Shown piece by piece: positions 16,646-25,922 of a stretch of 64,000 nt of DNA. The stretch's first letter is position 1; each line of letters opens with the position of its first letter. This stretch comes from Acinetobacter sp. ANC 3929. Lineage in GTDB: Bacteria; Pseudomonadota; Gammaproteobacteria; Pseudomonadales; Moraxellaceae. The translations under genes and the position numbers were made by a program. Location: the NCBI RefSeq assembly GCF_000369405.1, contig NZ_KB850002.1, forward strand, positions 62,001 through 126,000, given 5' to 3'. Below the pieces are notes generated by a model. That model searched no databases and was not told the origin of the DNA. It saw only the letters and a list, made by a program, of their open reading frames with translations.

Positions 16646-18079
16646 TTAAGCGTATAACTGTTCTAGGCGAGTGTGCGCACGGGCAATCGCAGCTTCAACT
16701 TGTTTTGGTGAGGTACCACCAATGTGATCACGTGCATTGACAGAGGCTTCTAGGGTCAATGCTTTGTCAAATACATCTGCGGTAATCAAATCAGAGAACT
16801 GTTGCAGTTGTTCAAGCGTCAATTCAGATAAATCTTTTTCTTCTGCAACGCCTAAAGCAACTGCTTTACCAACAATTTCATGGGCATCACGGAAAGCCAC
16901 GCCTTTTTTGACGAGGTAGTCTGCAAGATCGGTTGCAGTTGAGAAACCACGTAAAGCTGCTTCACGCATAATTTCGATATTTGGCACTAAGGCTGGAACC
17001 ATATCGGCAAATGCCATTAATGAACCACGAACAGTATCAATTGCATCAAACAATGGTTCTTTGTCTTCTTGATTGTCTTTGTTATAAGCCAATGGTTGGC
17101 CTTTCATTAAAGTTAATAGGCTCATTAAGTCACCAAAAACACGACCTGACTTACCACGAACAAGTTCTGGTACATCTGGATTTTTCTTCTGCGGCATGAT
17201 TGAAGAACCTGTGCAGAAGCGGTCTGGAATATTCACAAATTTGAACTGTGCAGAAGTCCATAAAATCAGTTCTTCAGACATACGTGATAAATGCATCATG
17301 ATCAAAGATGCAGCTGCATTAAATTCAATCGCAAAATCACGATCAGAAACGGCATCGAGTGAGTTTTCTGAAACTGCTTCGAAACCGAGGAGTTCCGCTG
17401 TGTAAGCACGATCAATTGGGTAGGTCGTACCTGCCAAAGCTGCTGAACCAAGTGGCATACGATTAACACGTTTGCGACAGTCTTGTAGACGCTCTGTGTC
17501 ACGCACTAACATCTCAAACCAAGCCAACAAGTGGTGACCAAAAGTCACAGGCTGAGCAGTTTGCAGGTGAGTAAAGCCAGGCATGATAGTGTTGGTGTTT
17601 TTACTTGCCAGACCCAGTAAGCCTTTTTGTAGACGGAGTAATAAACCTAAGATATCGTCAATTTCATCGCGCAAATACAGGCGGATGTCGGTCGCAACTT
17701 GGTCATTACGGCTGCGACCTGTATGGAGTTTCTTACCTGTGATACCAATACGTTGAGTCAAACGTGACTCAATGTTCATGTGTACATCTTCTAAATCAAT
17801 ACGCCATTCGAAGTTGCCTGCTTCAATTTCAGCTTGAATGGTGCTTAGACCTTGGATAATGTCATCACGTTCAGCTTCAGTCAGGACGCCAACTTTGGCA
17901 AGCATGGTTGCATGTGCGATTGAACCTGCAATATCTTGTTTATAAAAACGTTGGTCAAATTGCACAGATGCGGTAAATTCTGCAACAAAAGCATCTGTTG
18001 CTTCAGAGAAGCGACCGCCCCACATTCCAGAGGTTTGATTTGGGCTTGCTGTAGAAGAGGATTGAGAAGATGTGGTCAT
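16646..18079 (-). CDS. argH: Argininosuccinate lyase
   Basis: Splits argininosuccinate into arginine and fumarate, the last step of arginine synthesis. The fumarase/aspartase-superfamily signature GSSIMPQKKNPDVPEL is present, as are TGRSRNDQVATD and GFTHLQTAQPVTFGHH. The 477 residues include a short Ser/Thr-rich N-terminal extension. Its start overlaps the start of the divergent histidine kinase gene by about 10 bp. The argH-algZ-algR-hemC order is the same as in Pseudomonas. Confidence 0.95.
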   Translation of the reverse strand: MTTSSQSSSTASPNQTSGMWGGRFSEATDAFVAEFTASVQFDQRFYKQDIAGSIAHATMLAKVGVLTEAERDDIIQGLSTIQAEIEAGNFEWRIDLEDVHMNIESRLTQRIGITGKKLHTGRSRNDQVATDIRLYLRDEIDDILGLLLRLQKGLLGLASKNTNTIMPGFTHLQTAQPVTFGHHLLAWFEMLVRDTERLQDCRKRVNRMPLGSAALAGTTYPIDRAYTAELLGFEAVSENSLDAVSDRDFAIEFNAAASLIMMHLSRMSEELILWTSAQFKFVNIPDRFCTGSSIMPQKKNPDVPELVRGKSGRVFGDLMSLLTLMKGQPLAYNKDNQEDKEPLFDAIDTVRGSLMAFADMVPALVPNIEIMREAALRGFSTATDLADYLVKKGVAFRDAHEIVGKAVALGVAEEKDLSELTLEQLQQFSDLITADVFDKALTLEASVNARDHIGGTSPKQVEAAIARAHTRLEQLYA

Positions 18080-19212
18080 GGCGGCTCAGCAAAATAAAAA
18101 AGAGTATAGCAAATCCAAACGCAGTTGCCGAAACTCGACGTAAGAAGTTATCGCAAACTCGTCAGGGGAATCCATCAGGCTCCTATTTTTTTACGAAAAT
18201 TGGGCAATGGCAATACTTATTAGAATTAATTGTTGCAAGTAATGTTTTAGCGATGGTGTTGGCTTTGGCTGAAGCACGTTCATGGCAAGCCTTAGATGGC
18301 TTTCGCGTATTGCAATATATGTTCTTTATTAATTGGGTGATTTTATCATTTGCGACACTGGTGGATTACTTTCAAGGTTTTTTTGCCAAGTTTAGTCAGA
18401 AAGTGGCATTAATACTCGGTTTTGTTTTACTTCAATTAATTGTTTTATTGACCACCTGCGCGGTCAATGTTATTCAGTATTGGGCTGCACGTTCAGGCGC
18501 ATTTAGTGAAGAGGTGCTGTTTCAGGGGACGAGTCTGCATCTGAGCTATGGTGTTTTACTCGGTGCATTCTGTTTGCGTTATTTATATATGCGTGAACAG
18601 TGGATGAGCCAGCAATACAGTGAACTGAATGCTCGAATTCAGGCGATGCAAGCGCGAATTCATCCGCATTTCTTATTTAATAGCATGAATAGCGTGGTGA
18701 GTTTAATTACGATCGATCCTGAAAAAGCTGAAAATATGCTGATTAATCTGTCACGACTTTTTAGAGCGAGTTTTCAGGAACTGAAGTTGGTGAGTCTGGC
18801 AGAGGAAATTGACTTGTGTCAGCAATATTTAAGTATCGAAAAAATGCGTCTAGGTGAGCGTTTAAATGTAGAATGGAACATACAGGCGACACCAATTGAA
18901 TTAAAACGCGTGACGATTCCGTTATTAACGTTGCAACCTTTGCTTGAGAATAGTATTTTTCATGGGGTGGAAAAAATTTTGCAGCCATCAACCATTAGCG
19001 TATTGGTTGAAATATTGCAAAATCAAGTCAGTATAGTCATTACCAACCCTTATTCTCACGATACAATAAAATCGAGACAGGGAAATGGTATTGCGATAGA
19101 CAATGTGAAGCAGCGCTTGAAAGCTTATTATGGGCCAACGGTTAAGTTTCAGATTTATGGGGGAGCGTCGTTATATACGACGGTGGTGAGCTACCACTAT
19201 CGAGTAAAATAA
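18070..19212 (+). CDS. algZ: LytS/AlgZ-family sensor histidine kinase
   Basis: Membrane sensor kinase of the His_kinase (LytS/FimS) type, partner of the response regulator downstream. Four hydrophobic helices lie in residues about 45-180. The phosphorylation region reads ARIHPHFLFNSMNSVVSLI, the ATP-binding domain contains PLLENSIFHGVEKI (N box) and GNGIAIDNVKQRLKAYYG (G box). In Pseudomonas aeruginosa the equivalent pair controls alginate and type IV pili; the role here is inferred. The upstream ATG at 18070 overlaps argH and has no good ribosome site, so the true start may be further in. Confidence 0.85.
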   Translation: MWSWRLSKIKKSIANPNAVAETRRKKLSQTRQGNPSGSYFFTKIGQWQYLLELIVASNVLAMVLALAEARSWQALDGFRVLQYMFFINWVILSFATLVDYFQGFFAKFSQKVALILGFVLLQLIVLLTTCAVNVIQYWAARSGAFSEEVLFQGTSLHLSYGVLLGAFCLRYLYMREQWMSQQYSELNARIQAMQARIHPHFLFNSMNSVVSLITIDPEKAENMLINLSRLFRASFQELKLVSLAEEIDLCQQYLSIEKMRLGERLNVEWNIQATPIELKRVTIPLLTLQPLLENSIFHGVEKILQPSTISVLVEILQNQVSIVITNPYSHDTIKSRQGNGIAIDNVKQRLKAYYGPTVKFQIYGGASLYTTVVSYHYRVK

Positions 19213-19269
19213 TAAGTCAAGTTAACCATAAAAAATATGGATGAAGTTAACGGTGACAAGGAGGAGAGG

Positions 19270-20010
19270 ATGAGAGTTCTGATTGCTGATGATGAGCCTC
19301 TCGCTGTAGAGCGTTTGTCACGTTTAGTGACCCAGATGGGACACGAAGTCATTGCGACGGCCCATCATGGTCAGGAAGTGTTAAATCATATTGAAAACGA
19401 CTCGCCTGATGTCGTTTTATTAGATATTCAAATGCCAGGGATGAATGGTTTGGAGTGTGCTGAACAACTCAGTCAGCTCAACCCTCGTCCTGCGATTATT
19501 TTTTGTACGGCATATGATCAACATGCATTGGAAGCATTTAAATTTCAAGCACAAGGATATTTACTTAAACCTGTTGCACAACAAGATTTACAGCAGGTGT
19601 TTAATCATTTAACTCACCTTACACAAGCACAAATGACTGGTTTAAAACAACAAGACGATATGTACGATACCAAAACACAACGCCATCAAATTGCTGCGAA
19701 AACTTATCGCGGAGTTGAGCTGATTCCATTGGAAAATGTTTATTATTTCTTGGCGGATCAAAAATATGTCACTGTTCGCCATAAAAATGGCAGTGTGCTA
19801 ATTGATGAAACCCTGAAAGACTTAGAATTAGAATTTGCAGACCGTTTTATCCGCATTCATCGTAATGCTTTGGTCTCGCTCGACTATCTTGAAGGGCTAG
19901 AATTGGTCGCAGCAGGACAATATCAAGTACGTTTGCGTGAACTGGAGGAGCGTTTATCCGTCAGTCGCCGTCACTTACCGAGTTTAAGAGAGTGCATGCA
20001 TCAATTATAA
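19270..20010 (+). CDS. algR: LytTR response regulator, AlgR-like
   Basis: DNA-binding response regulator. The receiver domain begins MRVLIADDEPLAVERL, with the phosphoacceptor Asp in VVLLDIQMPGMNGLE and the conserved Lys in GYLLKPV. The LytTR DNA-binding domain covers roughly residues 135-245, ending SVSRRHLPSLRE. I place the start at 19270 (246 residues) because AAGGAGG ends 5 nt upstream, not at the ATG 33 nt earlier. It is followed by hemC, matching the algR-hemC order of pseudomonads. Confidence 0.9.
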   Translation: MRVLIADDEPLAVERLSRLVTQMGHEVIATAHHGQEVLNHIENDSPDVVLLDIQMPGMNGLECAEQLSQLNPRPAIIFCTAYDQHALEAFKFQAQGYLLKPVAQQDLQQVFNHLTHLTQAQMTGLKQQDDMYDTKTQRHQIAAKTYRGVELIPLENVYYFLADQKYVTVRHKNGSVLIDETLKDLELEFADRFIRIHRNALVSLDYLEGLELVAAGQYQVRLRELEERLSVSRRHLPSLRECMHQL

Positions 20011-20072
20011 AACTCAGCTTTTCAGCTGAATGATTGATCACTTTATGATTTTTTACTTGCAATTTCAGGTGA

Positions 20073-20117
20073 TCAAGTTAAGTTTGGAACAATTGCTTTG
20101 ATCAATACTTAACTTGA
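20073..20117 (+). promoter_or_regulatory. 11-bp inverted repeat just before hemC
   Basis: TCAAGTTAAGT (20073-20083) is perfectly repeated in inverse as ACTTAACTTGA (20107-20117), 4 bp before the hemC ATG. It could be an operator or an RNA hairpin covering the hemC ribosome site, which itself is poor. Confidence 0.5.
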
Positions 20118-20121
20118 ATTT

Positions 20122-21039
20122 ATGAAAACCTTAAAAATTGCGACTCGACAAAGCCCTCTTGCACTTTGGCAGGCGGAACATATTCGTTCTCGTTTAAATG
20201 CGCTTTATCCAGATTTAACGGTTGAATTGGTTAAGTTTGTCACCCAAGGCGACAAGATTTTAGATACACCGTTAGCCAAAATTGGTGGTAAAGGTTTATT
20301 CGTAAAAGAGCTGGAAGCAGCATTGCTGGATGGTCGTGCGGATTTGGCTGTACATTCAATGAAAGATGTGCCGATGCATTTACCTGAAGGTTTAAGTTTG
20401 GCTGTGATTTGTGAGCGTGAAGATCCTTTGGATGCATTTGTTTCGAATCATTATGCGCATTTCGATGAGCTACCACAGGGTGCAAAGGTGGGGACTTCTA
20501 GCCTGCGTCGTAAGTGCCAAATTTTACAGCAACGTCCCGATTTAGAAATTGTTGATTTACGCGGCAATGTGGGCACACGGTTATCCAAATTGGATGATGG
20601 TTTATACGACGCCATCATTTTGGCCAGTGCTGGATTAAAACGTTTAGGTTTGGCTGATCGAATTCGCCATTGCTTAATGCCTGTTGTGAGTTTACCAGCG
20701 GTGGGGCAAGGTGCACTTGGTTTAGAGTGTCGTACGGATGATGTGGAATTATTAAGATTGATCCAACCGTTACAGCATGAAGAAACCTCGATTTGTGTCC
20801 GTGCAGAACGTGCTTTCAATGCTTATTTGGAAGGAGGTTGCCAAGTGCCGATTGCAGGTTACGCAACTTTAGCCAATGATCAGATTCATATCGAAGGGCG
20901 AGTGGGGAGTGTTGATGGGAAAACCTTACTGAAAGAACAGTTGGTTGGAGCACCAGCAGATGCTGAACAACTTGGTGAACAGCTGGCTCAGCGACTGTTA
21001 GCGCAGGGTGCAGGTGAATTGCTGAAAGCGCTGTATTAA
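20122..21039 (+). CDS. hemC: Porphobilinogen deaminase (hydroxymethylbilane synthase)
   Basis: Polymerises four porphobilinogens into hydroxymethylbilane in heme synthesis. Signature segments are IATRQSPLALWQAEHI, GGKGLFVKELEAALL, ADLAVHSMKDVP and RTDDVELLRLI. The dipyrromethane cofactor cysteine is in EGGCQVPIAGYA. The 305 residues match the family. The stop codon overlaps the hemD start (TAATG). Confidence 0.96.
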   Translation: MKTLKIATRQSPLALWQAEHIRSRLNALYPDLTVELVKFVTQGDKILDTPLAKIGGKGLFVKELEAALLDGRADLAVHSMKDVPMHLPEGLSLAVICEREDPLDAFVSNHYAHFDELPQGAKVGTSSLRRKCQILQQRPDLEIVDLRGNVGTRLSKLDDGLYDAIILASAGLKRLGLADRIRHCLMPVVSLPAVGQGALGLECRTDDVELLRLIQPLQHEETSICVRAERAFNAYLEGGCQVPIAGYATLANDQIHIEGRVGSVDGKTLLKEQLVGAPADAEQLGEQLAQRLLAQGAGELLKALY

Positions 21040-21815
21040 TGCTGTTTATTAATACGCGGCCTGATGACCGTGCTTCTGTTTTAACCCAAGCATTGGGAGA
21101 GGTGGGTTATCAGGTCGAGGCATTGCCTTTACTTGAATTGGTTGCCGAGCCATTTTCTAAAACTTTACAGCAACTCTACTTCGCGTTGCTTGAGACCCAA
21201 GTGATCGTGGTGGTTAGTCCGACAGCCGTTGATATTGGGATGCGTTATTTGCAGCAAGCAGGATTGCAACTTGATCAGCTCAAACATATTCAATGGGTTG
21301 CAGTAGGGCAAGCCACAGCACAGGCTTTAGCTCAATTTAAAATAACGAGTGTTGTCCCTGAGGTGGAAAGCTCAGAGGGAATGCTGGAGCTTCCCCTTCT
21401 AAAACAGCAGATGCAATTAACCAAAATTGCATTCTGGCGAGGTTTGGGGGGGCGACAGTTTATGATGCAGCAATTGCAGCAACAAGGTGTCGAGATTCTG
21501 AATTTTGTGCTCTATCATCGCCAATGCCCAGAACAAAGTTTTGCTATATTTCCTGAAATTGTAAAAAAAATAAGTTTAAATCAGCCTGTTGCGGTGTTGA
21601 TTAGTAGCGAAGCGAGTTGGAACTATTGGCAACAGCTATGTGGTCAGTATCCATGTGCAGCAGCGTGGGTTTATTTGGTTTTAGGCTCACGTTTGGTCCA
21701 GATTCTGAGACAGGTGCGGGATCAGACTGCTCAAGGATTTAACATTATTCAGCTTGAAAATTTATCTGCATCAGAGATCATTCAACGCATGAGTGATTGG
21801 CAAGGACATGTATGA
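21039..21815 (+). CDS. hemD: Uroporphyrinogen-III synthase
   Basis: Cyclises and inverts ring D of hydroxymethylbilane to make uroporphyrinogen III. The family is poorly conserved; here it is supported by INTRPDDRASVLTQAL at the N-terminus, VSPTAVDIGMRYL, and the position directly after hemC with a 1-nt overlap. It is 258 residues, a normal length. Its stop overlaps the next start by 4 nt (ATGA). Confidence 0.92.
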   Translation: MLFINTRPDDRASVLTQALGEVGYQVEALPLLELVAEPFSKTLQQLYFALLETQVIVVVSPTAVDIGMRYLQQAGLQLDQLKHIQWVAVGQATAQALAQFKITSVVPEVESSEGMLELPLLKQQMQLTKIAFWRGLGGRQFMMQQLQQQGVEILNFVLYHRQCPEQSFAIFPEIVKKISLNQPVAVLISSEASWNYWQQLCGQYPCAAAWVYLVLGSRLVQILRQVRDQTAQGFNIIQLENLSASEIIQRMSDWQGHV

Positions 21816-22639
21816 GAAAAATTGGTTATCTAATATTAGGATTGAGTTTATTGTGGTTAGCTAAACTCAGTTACGATGTTGCGCAATATTCTCAAACTGT
21901 ACCTCAATTGCAACAGCAATTAAATCAAACCGAGCAGCGTTATGCTTTATTGAATGATCAGTTCGTTGCTGTGCAACGCCAGTTGCAAAATACTAATCCA
22001 GTAGAGCCTACGGATAGTGTCGCCATCCCAACTACGGTGACGGGGATTGCGCCAGTTGTTTTGATTAAGCAGCAAATGCAATTGGTGCAATTTGCATTGG
22101 ATCAGCAACAATTTATTTATGCATTAGATCAATTGAATCAAGTGCAGCAGCATGTTGTGCAATCCGCAGTCTCTCCTGCATTGCAGCATAGTCTGGTGAA
22201 ATCGATTGAGCAGGATAAACAGATTATTCAGCAATATGTTTTAAGCCAAACGCAACAGCAGCAGCAACTCGATAATTTATTGCAGCAGCTAGACCAAAAG
22301 ATTCAACAAGAAATTCAGAACCCGAAACTAAGCATGGCAAACAATGAAAGTACGTCTTGGTGGCATTGGTTTACATTGGAAAAAATCCAACGCAATTCTC
22401 CTGATTTACTGAGCCGTAATATCACTTTGAAAGAAGCTCAACTGCGTTTATTGCTTGCCTCTGAGGCTTTACAGCAAGGCCAGTTGGTTGAATATCGAAA
22501 ATCAATTTTGGAAGTCATGCAGTTGTTTGCGGAATTGCCCGATCAAGCTAGCCAGCAGATGAAACAGAAGTTAGAGAAAATTGTCAATTTACCGGTAATG
22601 CCTACACCAAAACTCACCACATTGGGTTTATTGGGGTAA
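21812..22639 (+). CDS. hemX: HemX-like membrane protein
   Basis: Inner-membrane protein with one N-terminal helix (IGYLILGLSLLWLAKLSYDV) and a long, strikingly glutamine-rich, coiled-coil periplasmic region. Its role in tetrapyrrole synthesis is not established. The ATG at 21812 (275 residues) overlaps the hemD stop; an upstream TTG at 21797 is less likely. Identification is mainly from position between hemD and hemY and from the overall architecture. Confidence 0.78.
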   Translation: MRKIGYLILGLSLLWLAKLSYDVAQYSQTVPQLQQQLNQTEQRYALLNDQFVAVQRQLQNTNPVEPTDSVAIPTTVTGIAPVVLIKQQMQLVQFALDQQQFIYALDQLNQVQQHVVQSAVSPALQHSLVKSIEQDKQIIQQYVLSQTQQQQQLDNLLQQLDQKIQQEIQNPKLSMANNESTSWWHWFTLEKIQRNSPDLLSRNITLKEAQLRLLLASEALQQGQLVEYRKSILEVMQLFAELPDQASQQMKQKLEKIVNLPVMPTPKLTTLGLLG

Positions 22640-22645
22640 CGCATC

Positions 22646-23839
22646 ATGAAATATTTACTACTCACTTATTTGCTTCTAAGTTTAGTATTATTCGCACTGT
22701 TTGCTGTGTTGAGTTATGGCTATGGAAATGGCTATGTTTATATTTATTGGCGAGACTGGCAGTTTCAAAGTGGTGTTTGGGGGCTGATTGCACTTTTTAT
22801 TGTGCTGAGTTTACTGGCACAATCAGCATGGCTGATCGGTAAACGTTATCTTGCCCGAGAGCAGCGTAAAAAAGAGACGATTCTGCATTTCAAAGATTTA
22901 CACCCTTATGAGCAGCTCGGCATTGTCTGGTTGTTAGAGGCTGCAAAAGATCAACAGGTTTTTATTGAGCGTGTTTTTACACAATCAGGATTGCTGAATA
23001 ATATTGTCGATGCGCAGTTTGATTATAAAAATGGTGATTATGAAACAGCATTACAGAGCCTAGAAAGCTCTGCACCGATGGCATTTGAACTGGCTGAATT
23101 GCAGCGTATTGATATTTATTTAGAACAGCAACAGACTGAAAAAGCACTTACACATTTAGAGTTTCTCGCTCAACACCAACTTTCTCCGTGGTTGGCTGAA
23201 ATTGAAACCGCTTATCAGCAACGTATCACTGCTTTATGGGGCAAGCTTGCCTTGCAAAAACCCTGGTTATTTCTACAGGCGATTCAATTCGGGTTATTAG
23301 ATGCAGAGCATCGTGATTTATGGTTGCAGCAGTTATTAATACAATTTGAGCAAGCATCAGTGGATGATCTGACTGCTTTGCAGCAACGTTACTTGGCTTT
23401 GCAGAGTGAAATACAGGGTCGCCCTTATAGCAGTAAAGTACTTTGGTTAAAGTTATTGGCGCGGATGCCAGAAATGAGTTTGCAGCATGAAGATCTGGCT
23501 TTGCATTTATTGCAAGAGCAGTTTGATCCAGAAGTATTTTATCTGTGGTTCCAGCAACAGTTATTAAAGCAAATCCCCGATTATGCTTATGTTGAACAAC
23601 GGATTATACAACTGGAACAGCGCTATACCAGTGTGCCAATGTTAAGCTTTGCTAAATGGCATATTTATGTCGCAACACAACGTCAGCAAGAAGCGGAGCA
23701 ATTATTAACTCTATATCCAGATAACATTTTAATGAGTTATTTAAGGATTAAATCTACATTAGGGGATAATCCTGATTTAATCAGACAGTTAAATTTAATA
23801 TTTGAAAATGATGTGAATTTTCTTAATTTTAAGATATGA
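22646..23839 (+). CDS. hemY: HemY-like protein
   Basis: Probable inner-membrane protein with two N-terminal helices (about residues 1-25 and 45-65) followed by helical TPR-like repeats such as GDYETALQSLESSAP and QQTEKALTHLEFLA. This matches the proteobacterial HemY family found after hemD and hemX, not the protoporphyrinogen oxidase HemY of Gram-positives. Function is uncertain. The 397-residue gene overlaps the next start by 4 nt. Confidence 0.8.
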   Translation: MKYLLLTYLLLSLVLFALFAVLSYGYGNGYVYIYWRDWQFQSGVWGLIALFIVLSLLAQSAWLIGKRYLAREQRKKETILHFKDLHPYEQLGIVWLLEAAKDQQVFIERVFTQSGLLNNIVDAQFDYKNGDYETALQSLESSAPMAFELAELQRIDIYLEQQQTEKALTHLEFLAQHQLSPWLAEIETAYQQRITALWGKLALQKPWLFLQAIQFGLLDAEHRDLWLQQLLIQFEQASVDDLTALQQRYLALQSEIQGRPYSSKVLWLKLLARMPEMSLQHEDLALHLLQEQFDPEVFYLWFQQQLLKQIPDYAYVEQRIIQLEQRYTSVPMLSFAKWHIYVATQRQQEAEQLLTLYPDNILMSYLRIKSTLGDNPDLIRQLNLIFENDVNFLNFKI

Positions 23840-24285
23840 GTGTAAATATGAAGGAACTGTCTGTCTACCCTGTAATACATACGCAAACGGTGGCATGGGG
23901 AGATATGGATGCTTTTGGGCATGTTAATAATGTGCAGTATTATCGCTATATGGAAAGTGCACGAATTGCCTATTTAATGGCATTAAATATCTTTGATGAG
24001 GATATATTGACAGTGGTGGCTTCCAGTCAATGTAAGTATTTAAGTCCTGTATTCTATCCTGATGTGCTGCATATTGGTGCGCGCATTGAAGAGTTACGAA
24101 ATAGTGCTTTTCGTATGCATTATGTTTTATGGAGTGAAACACAGAGCCAAATGGTCGCGACAGGCGAAGCGGTTATGGTCTGTGTTGATAAAGAAACATC
24201 TAAAAAATTAAATATCCCTGAGATGGTTAGACAGAAAATTATTCAACTGGAACAAAGTGTGGGGCACCCGTTAATATCTAACTAA
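23836..24285 (+). CDS. YbgC/4-hydroxybenzoyl-CoA-type acyl-CoA thioesterase
   Basis: Hotdog-fold thioesterase of about 149 residues. The active-site motif is VAWGDMDAFGHVNNVQYYRY, with Asp before the glycine-histidine-valine-asparagine turn as in 4-hydroxybenzoyl-CoA thioesterases. Substrate is not predictable. It is translationally coupled to the upstream hemY-like gene by a 4-nt overlap, so it is the last member of the hemC operon, although no link to heme is obvious. Confidence 0.85.
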   Translation: MSVNMKELSVYPVIHTQTVAWGDMDAFGHVNNVQYYRYMESARIAYLMALNIFDEDILTVVASSQCKYLSPVFYPDVLHIGARIEELRNSAFRMHYVLWSETQSQMVATGEAVMVCVDKETSKKLNIPEMVRQKIIQLEQSVGHPLISN

Positions 24286-24674
24286 TTATTATAAAGACGA
24301 TTATGTCTATTTTTGGTCGATTATATAGTAAATTTATATAATATGGTTCAAATACCAAGCTCATATGTCTTGGAGGTATTTGAACCATGATAAAGCCTAT
24401 GAAATTAGATTTTTTTAGATAAAATTAAGAATAAATTAATATAAACGTGTTGTTGTTCCTCCCAGATATTGTCTTTGCAGAATATGTTTTTATATAACAG
24501 GTCTACTTTTTAAGGTTTATTGTAAATAAAATGCGATTTTGCGCCTGATATACGATTAACTGAGCTATTCTTATATTGATTATTTAATCATTTATAAATT
24601 AATATTGAATCGAATTTGAAATTCATTTTATTTTTTGAGTGATATATTTCCCCTATTAAGTTGGAGTGGTTCTA
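24286..24674. other. AT-rich intergenic region before the H-NS gene
   Basis: I see no gene here. It contains one large imperfect palindrome (24343-24388: ATGGTTCAAATACC and its inverse with a 3-nt bulge) without a T run, so its status as a terminator is unclear. The rest is very AT-rich and probably holds the promoter of the H-NS family gene, which often autoregulates through such DNA. Confidence 0.5.
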
Positions 24675-25001
24675 ATGAAACCAGATATTAGTGATTTATC
24701 GGTAGAAGATTTAAAGCGTTTACAAGCAGAAGCGGAAGCTTTAATTGCAAGTAAAAAAGATCAAGCAATCGAAGATGCATATAATCAAATTGTTGCAATT
24801 GCAGATGCGCTTGGCTTTAGCGTTGAAGAATTATTGGAAGTTGGTGAGCAAAAGCGTAAGAAAACAACGCGTAAAGCAGTAGAACCACGCTACCGTAACA
24901 AAAACAATGCTGAGGAAACTTGGACTGGTCGTGGTAAACAACCACGTTGGTTAGTTGCTGAATTAGAAAAAGGTGCAAAACTTGAAGATTTCTTAATCTA
25001 A
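24675..25001 (+). CDS. hns: H-NS family nucleoid-associated protein
   Basis: Xenogeneic silencer-type DNA-binding protein of 108 residues. The N-terminal half is a coiled-coil oligomerisation region (DLSVEDLKRLQAEAEALIAS). The C-terminal DNA-binding domain holds YRNKNNAEETWTGRGKQPRW, the H-NS core with GRGKQP as the AT-hook-like loop. I choose the ATG at 24675, since GGAG is 8 nt upstream; a GTG at 24666 overlaps that site. It has its own terminator. Confidence 0.92.
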   Translation: MKPDISDLSVEDLKRLQAEAEALIASKKDQAIEDAYNQIVAIADALGFSVEELLEVGEQKRKKTTRKAVEPRYRNKNNAEETWTGRGKQPRWLVAELEKGAKLEDFLI

Positions 25002-25050
25002 GCAAGTTTTAAAGTCATCGTTTTGTCATACGACGACTTTATCCTTTATT

Positions 25051-25083
25051 AAAAGCCAAGCTCAAAAAGCTTGGTTTTTTTAT
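25051..25083 (+). terminator. Terminator of the H-NS gene
   Basis: CCAAGCT pairs with AGCTTGG around a short A-rich loop and is followed by seven T residues. It lies about 50 nt after the stop. Confidence 0.88.
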
Positions 25084-25178
25084 ATGAGAGAATTGGCGAT
25101 GTTGAAAAAGTATGCATAATGTCATTCAGGGGCGAGTGTCTCAAGAAGGATGATATTTGGCATGTTGGTAAGGGTAGA

Positions 25179-25922
25179 ATGAAGAAAAATACCAAGCAAT
25201 GGAGATGGTGGATTTTCGCCATTTTTGCATTTTTAATTTTTATTATTTTACAAATTCCAGCAACTTGGTTAATTGCGAAATTTTCAAAAGATAATCAAAT
25301 ATTACATAATGTCAGCGGCAATATATGGCAGGGGCAAGCGGATTGGCAGCGTGGTCAATTGCGTGGATCAGTGCATTGGAAAACACGTCCTCTCGACTTG
25401 TTGTTACTGCGTCTGGGTGCAAATCTCGATATTCATAGCGGTAATACCCAGTTCAATGGAATTTTTGCTTATGGTTTTGGCAAAAAAATCATGATCAAAG
25501 ACCTGCAAGGCAAAATCTCGCCTGAAACATTAAAGTATTTTGCAAACTGGCAGTGGCCTGAAAATTCAATTCAATTGAAAGATGTGCAATTCAATTATCA
25601 AAAAGAAAAAGGCTTTAGCGCGACAGAAGGTCAACTCAATTGGGGTGGTGGTGAGTTGAGCTATACGTTTGGCCAACGACAGGACCGCATGAATATGCCT
25701 TCTTTGGCTGCTGAGCTGAAAGATGAAAACGGACAATTACAAATCGATGTTCGCGACCAACGTAGCCAGAAAATGGCAAATCTGAGTTTAGATGCAAATC
25801 TGATGTTGGATGTGCAGTTAACCCAACGGATGTTGCTGAACATTCCATCCTATCAGGGTAAAGCTGGACTCGACACTTATGTGATTAGCTCACGTCAACC
25901 GTTACTGCAAGGTGGTTTCTAA
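25179..25922 (+). CDS. gspN: Type II secretion system protein N
   Basis: Inner-membrane component of the type II secretion apparatus. The 247-residue protein, starting MKKNTKQWRWW, has one N-terminal helix (WIFAIFAFLIFIILQIPATWLIA) and then a periplasmic beta-rich domain with VSGNIWQGQADW, a family-typical segment. A 36-residue upstream extension of the frame is rejected because it runs back into the preceding terminator. It overlaps gspC by 1 nt (TAATG). The separation of gspN-C-D from the other gsp genes is usual in Acinetobacter. Confidence 0.88.
   Translation: MKKNTKQWRWWIFAIFAFLIFIILQIPATWLIAKFSKDNQILHNVSGNIWQGQADWQRGQLRGSVHWKTRPLDLLLLRLGANLDIHSGNTQFNGIFAYGFGKKIMIKDLQGKISPETLKYFANWQWPENSIQLKDVQFNYQKEKGFSATEGQLNWGGGELSYTFGQRQDRMNMPSLAAELKDENGQLQIDVRDQRSQKMANLSLDANLMLDVQLTQRMLLNIPSYQGKAGLDTYVISSRQPLLQGGF

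Noticed and set aside
25071..25178. N-terminal extension of gspN
   Set aside because: The upstream part of the frame begins inside the preceding terminator, and the ATG at 25179 gives the normal membrane-helix start.
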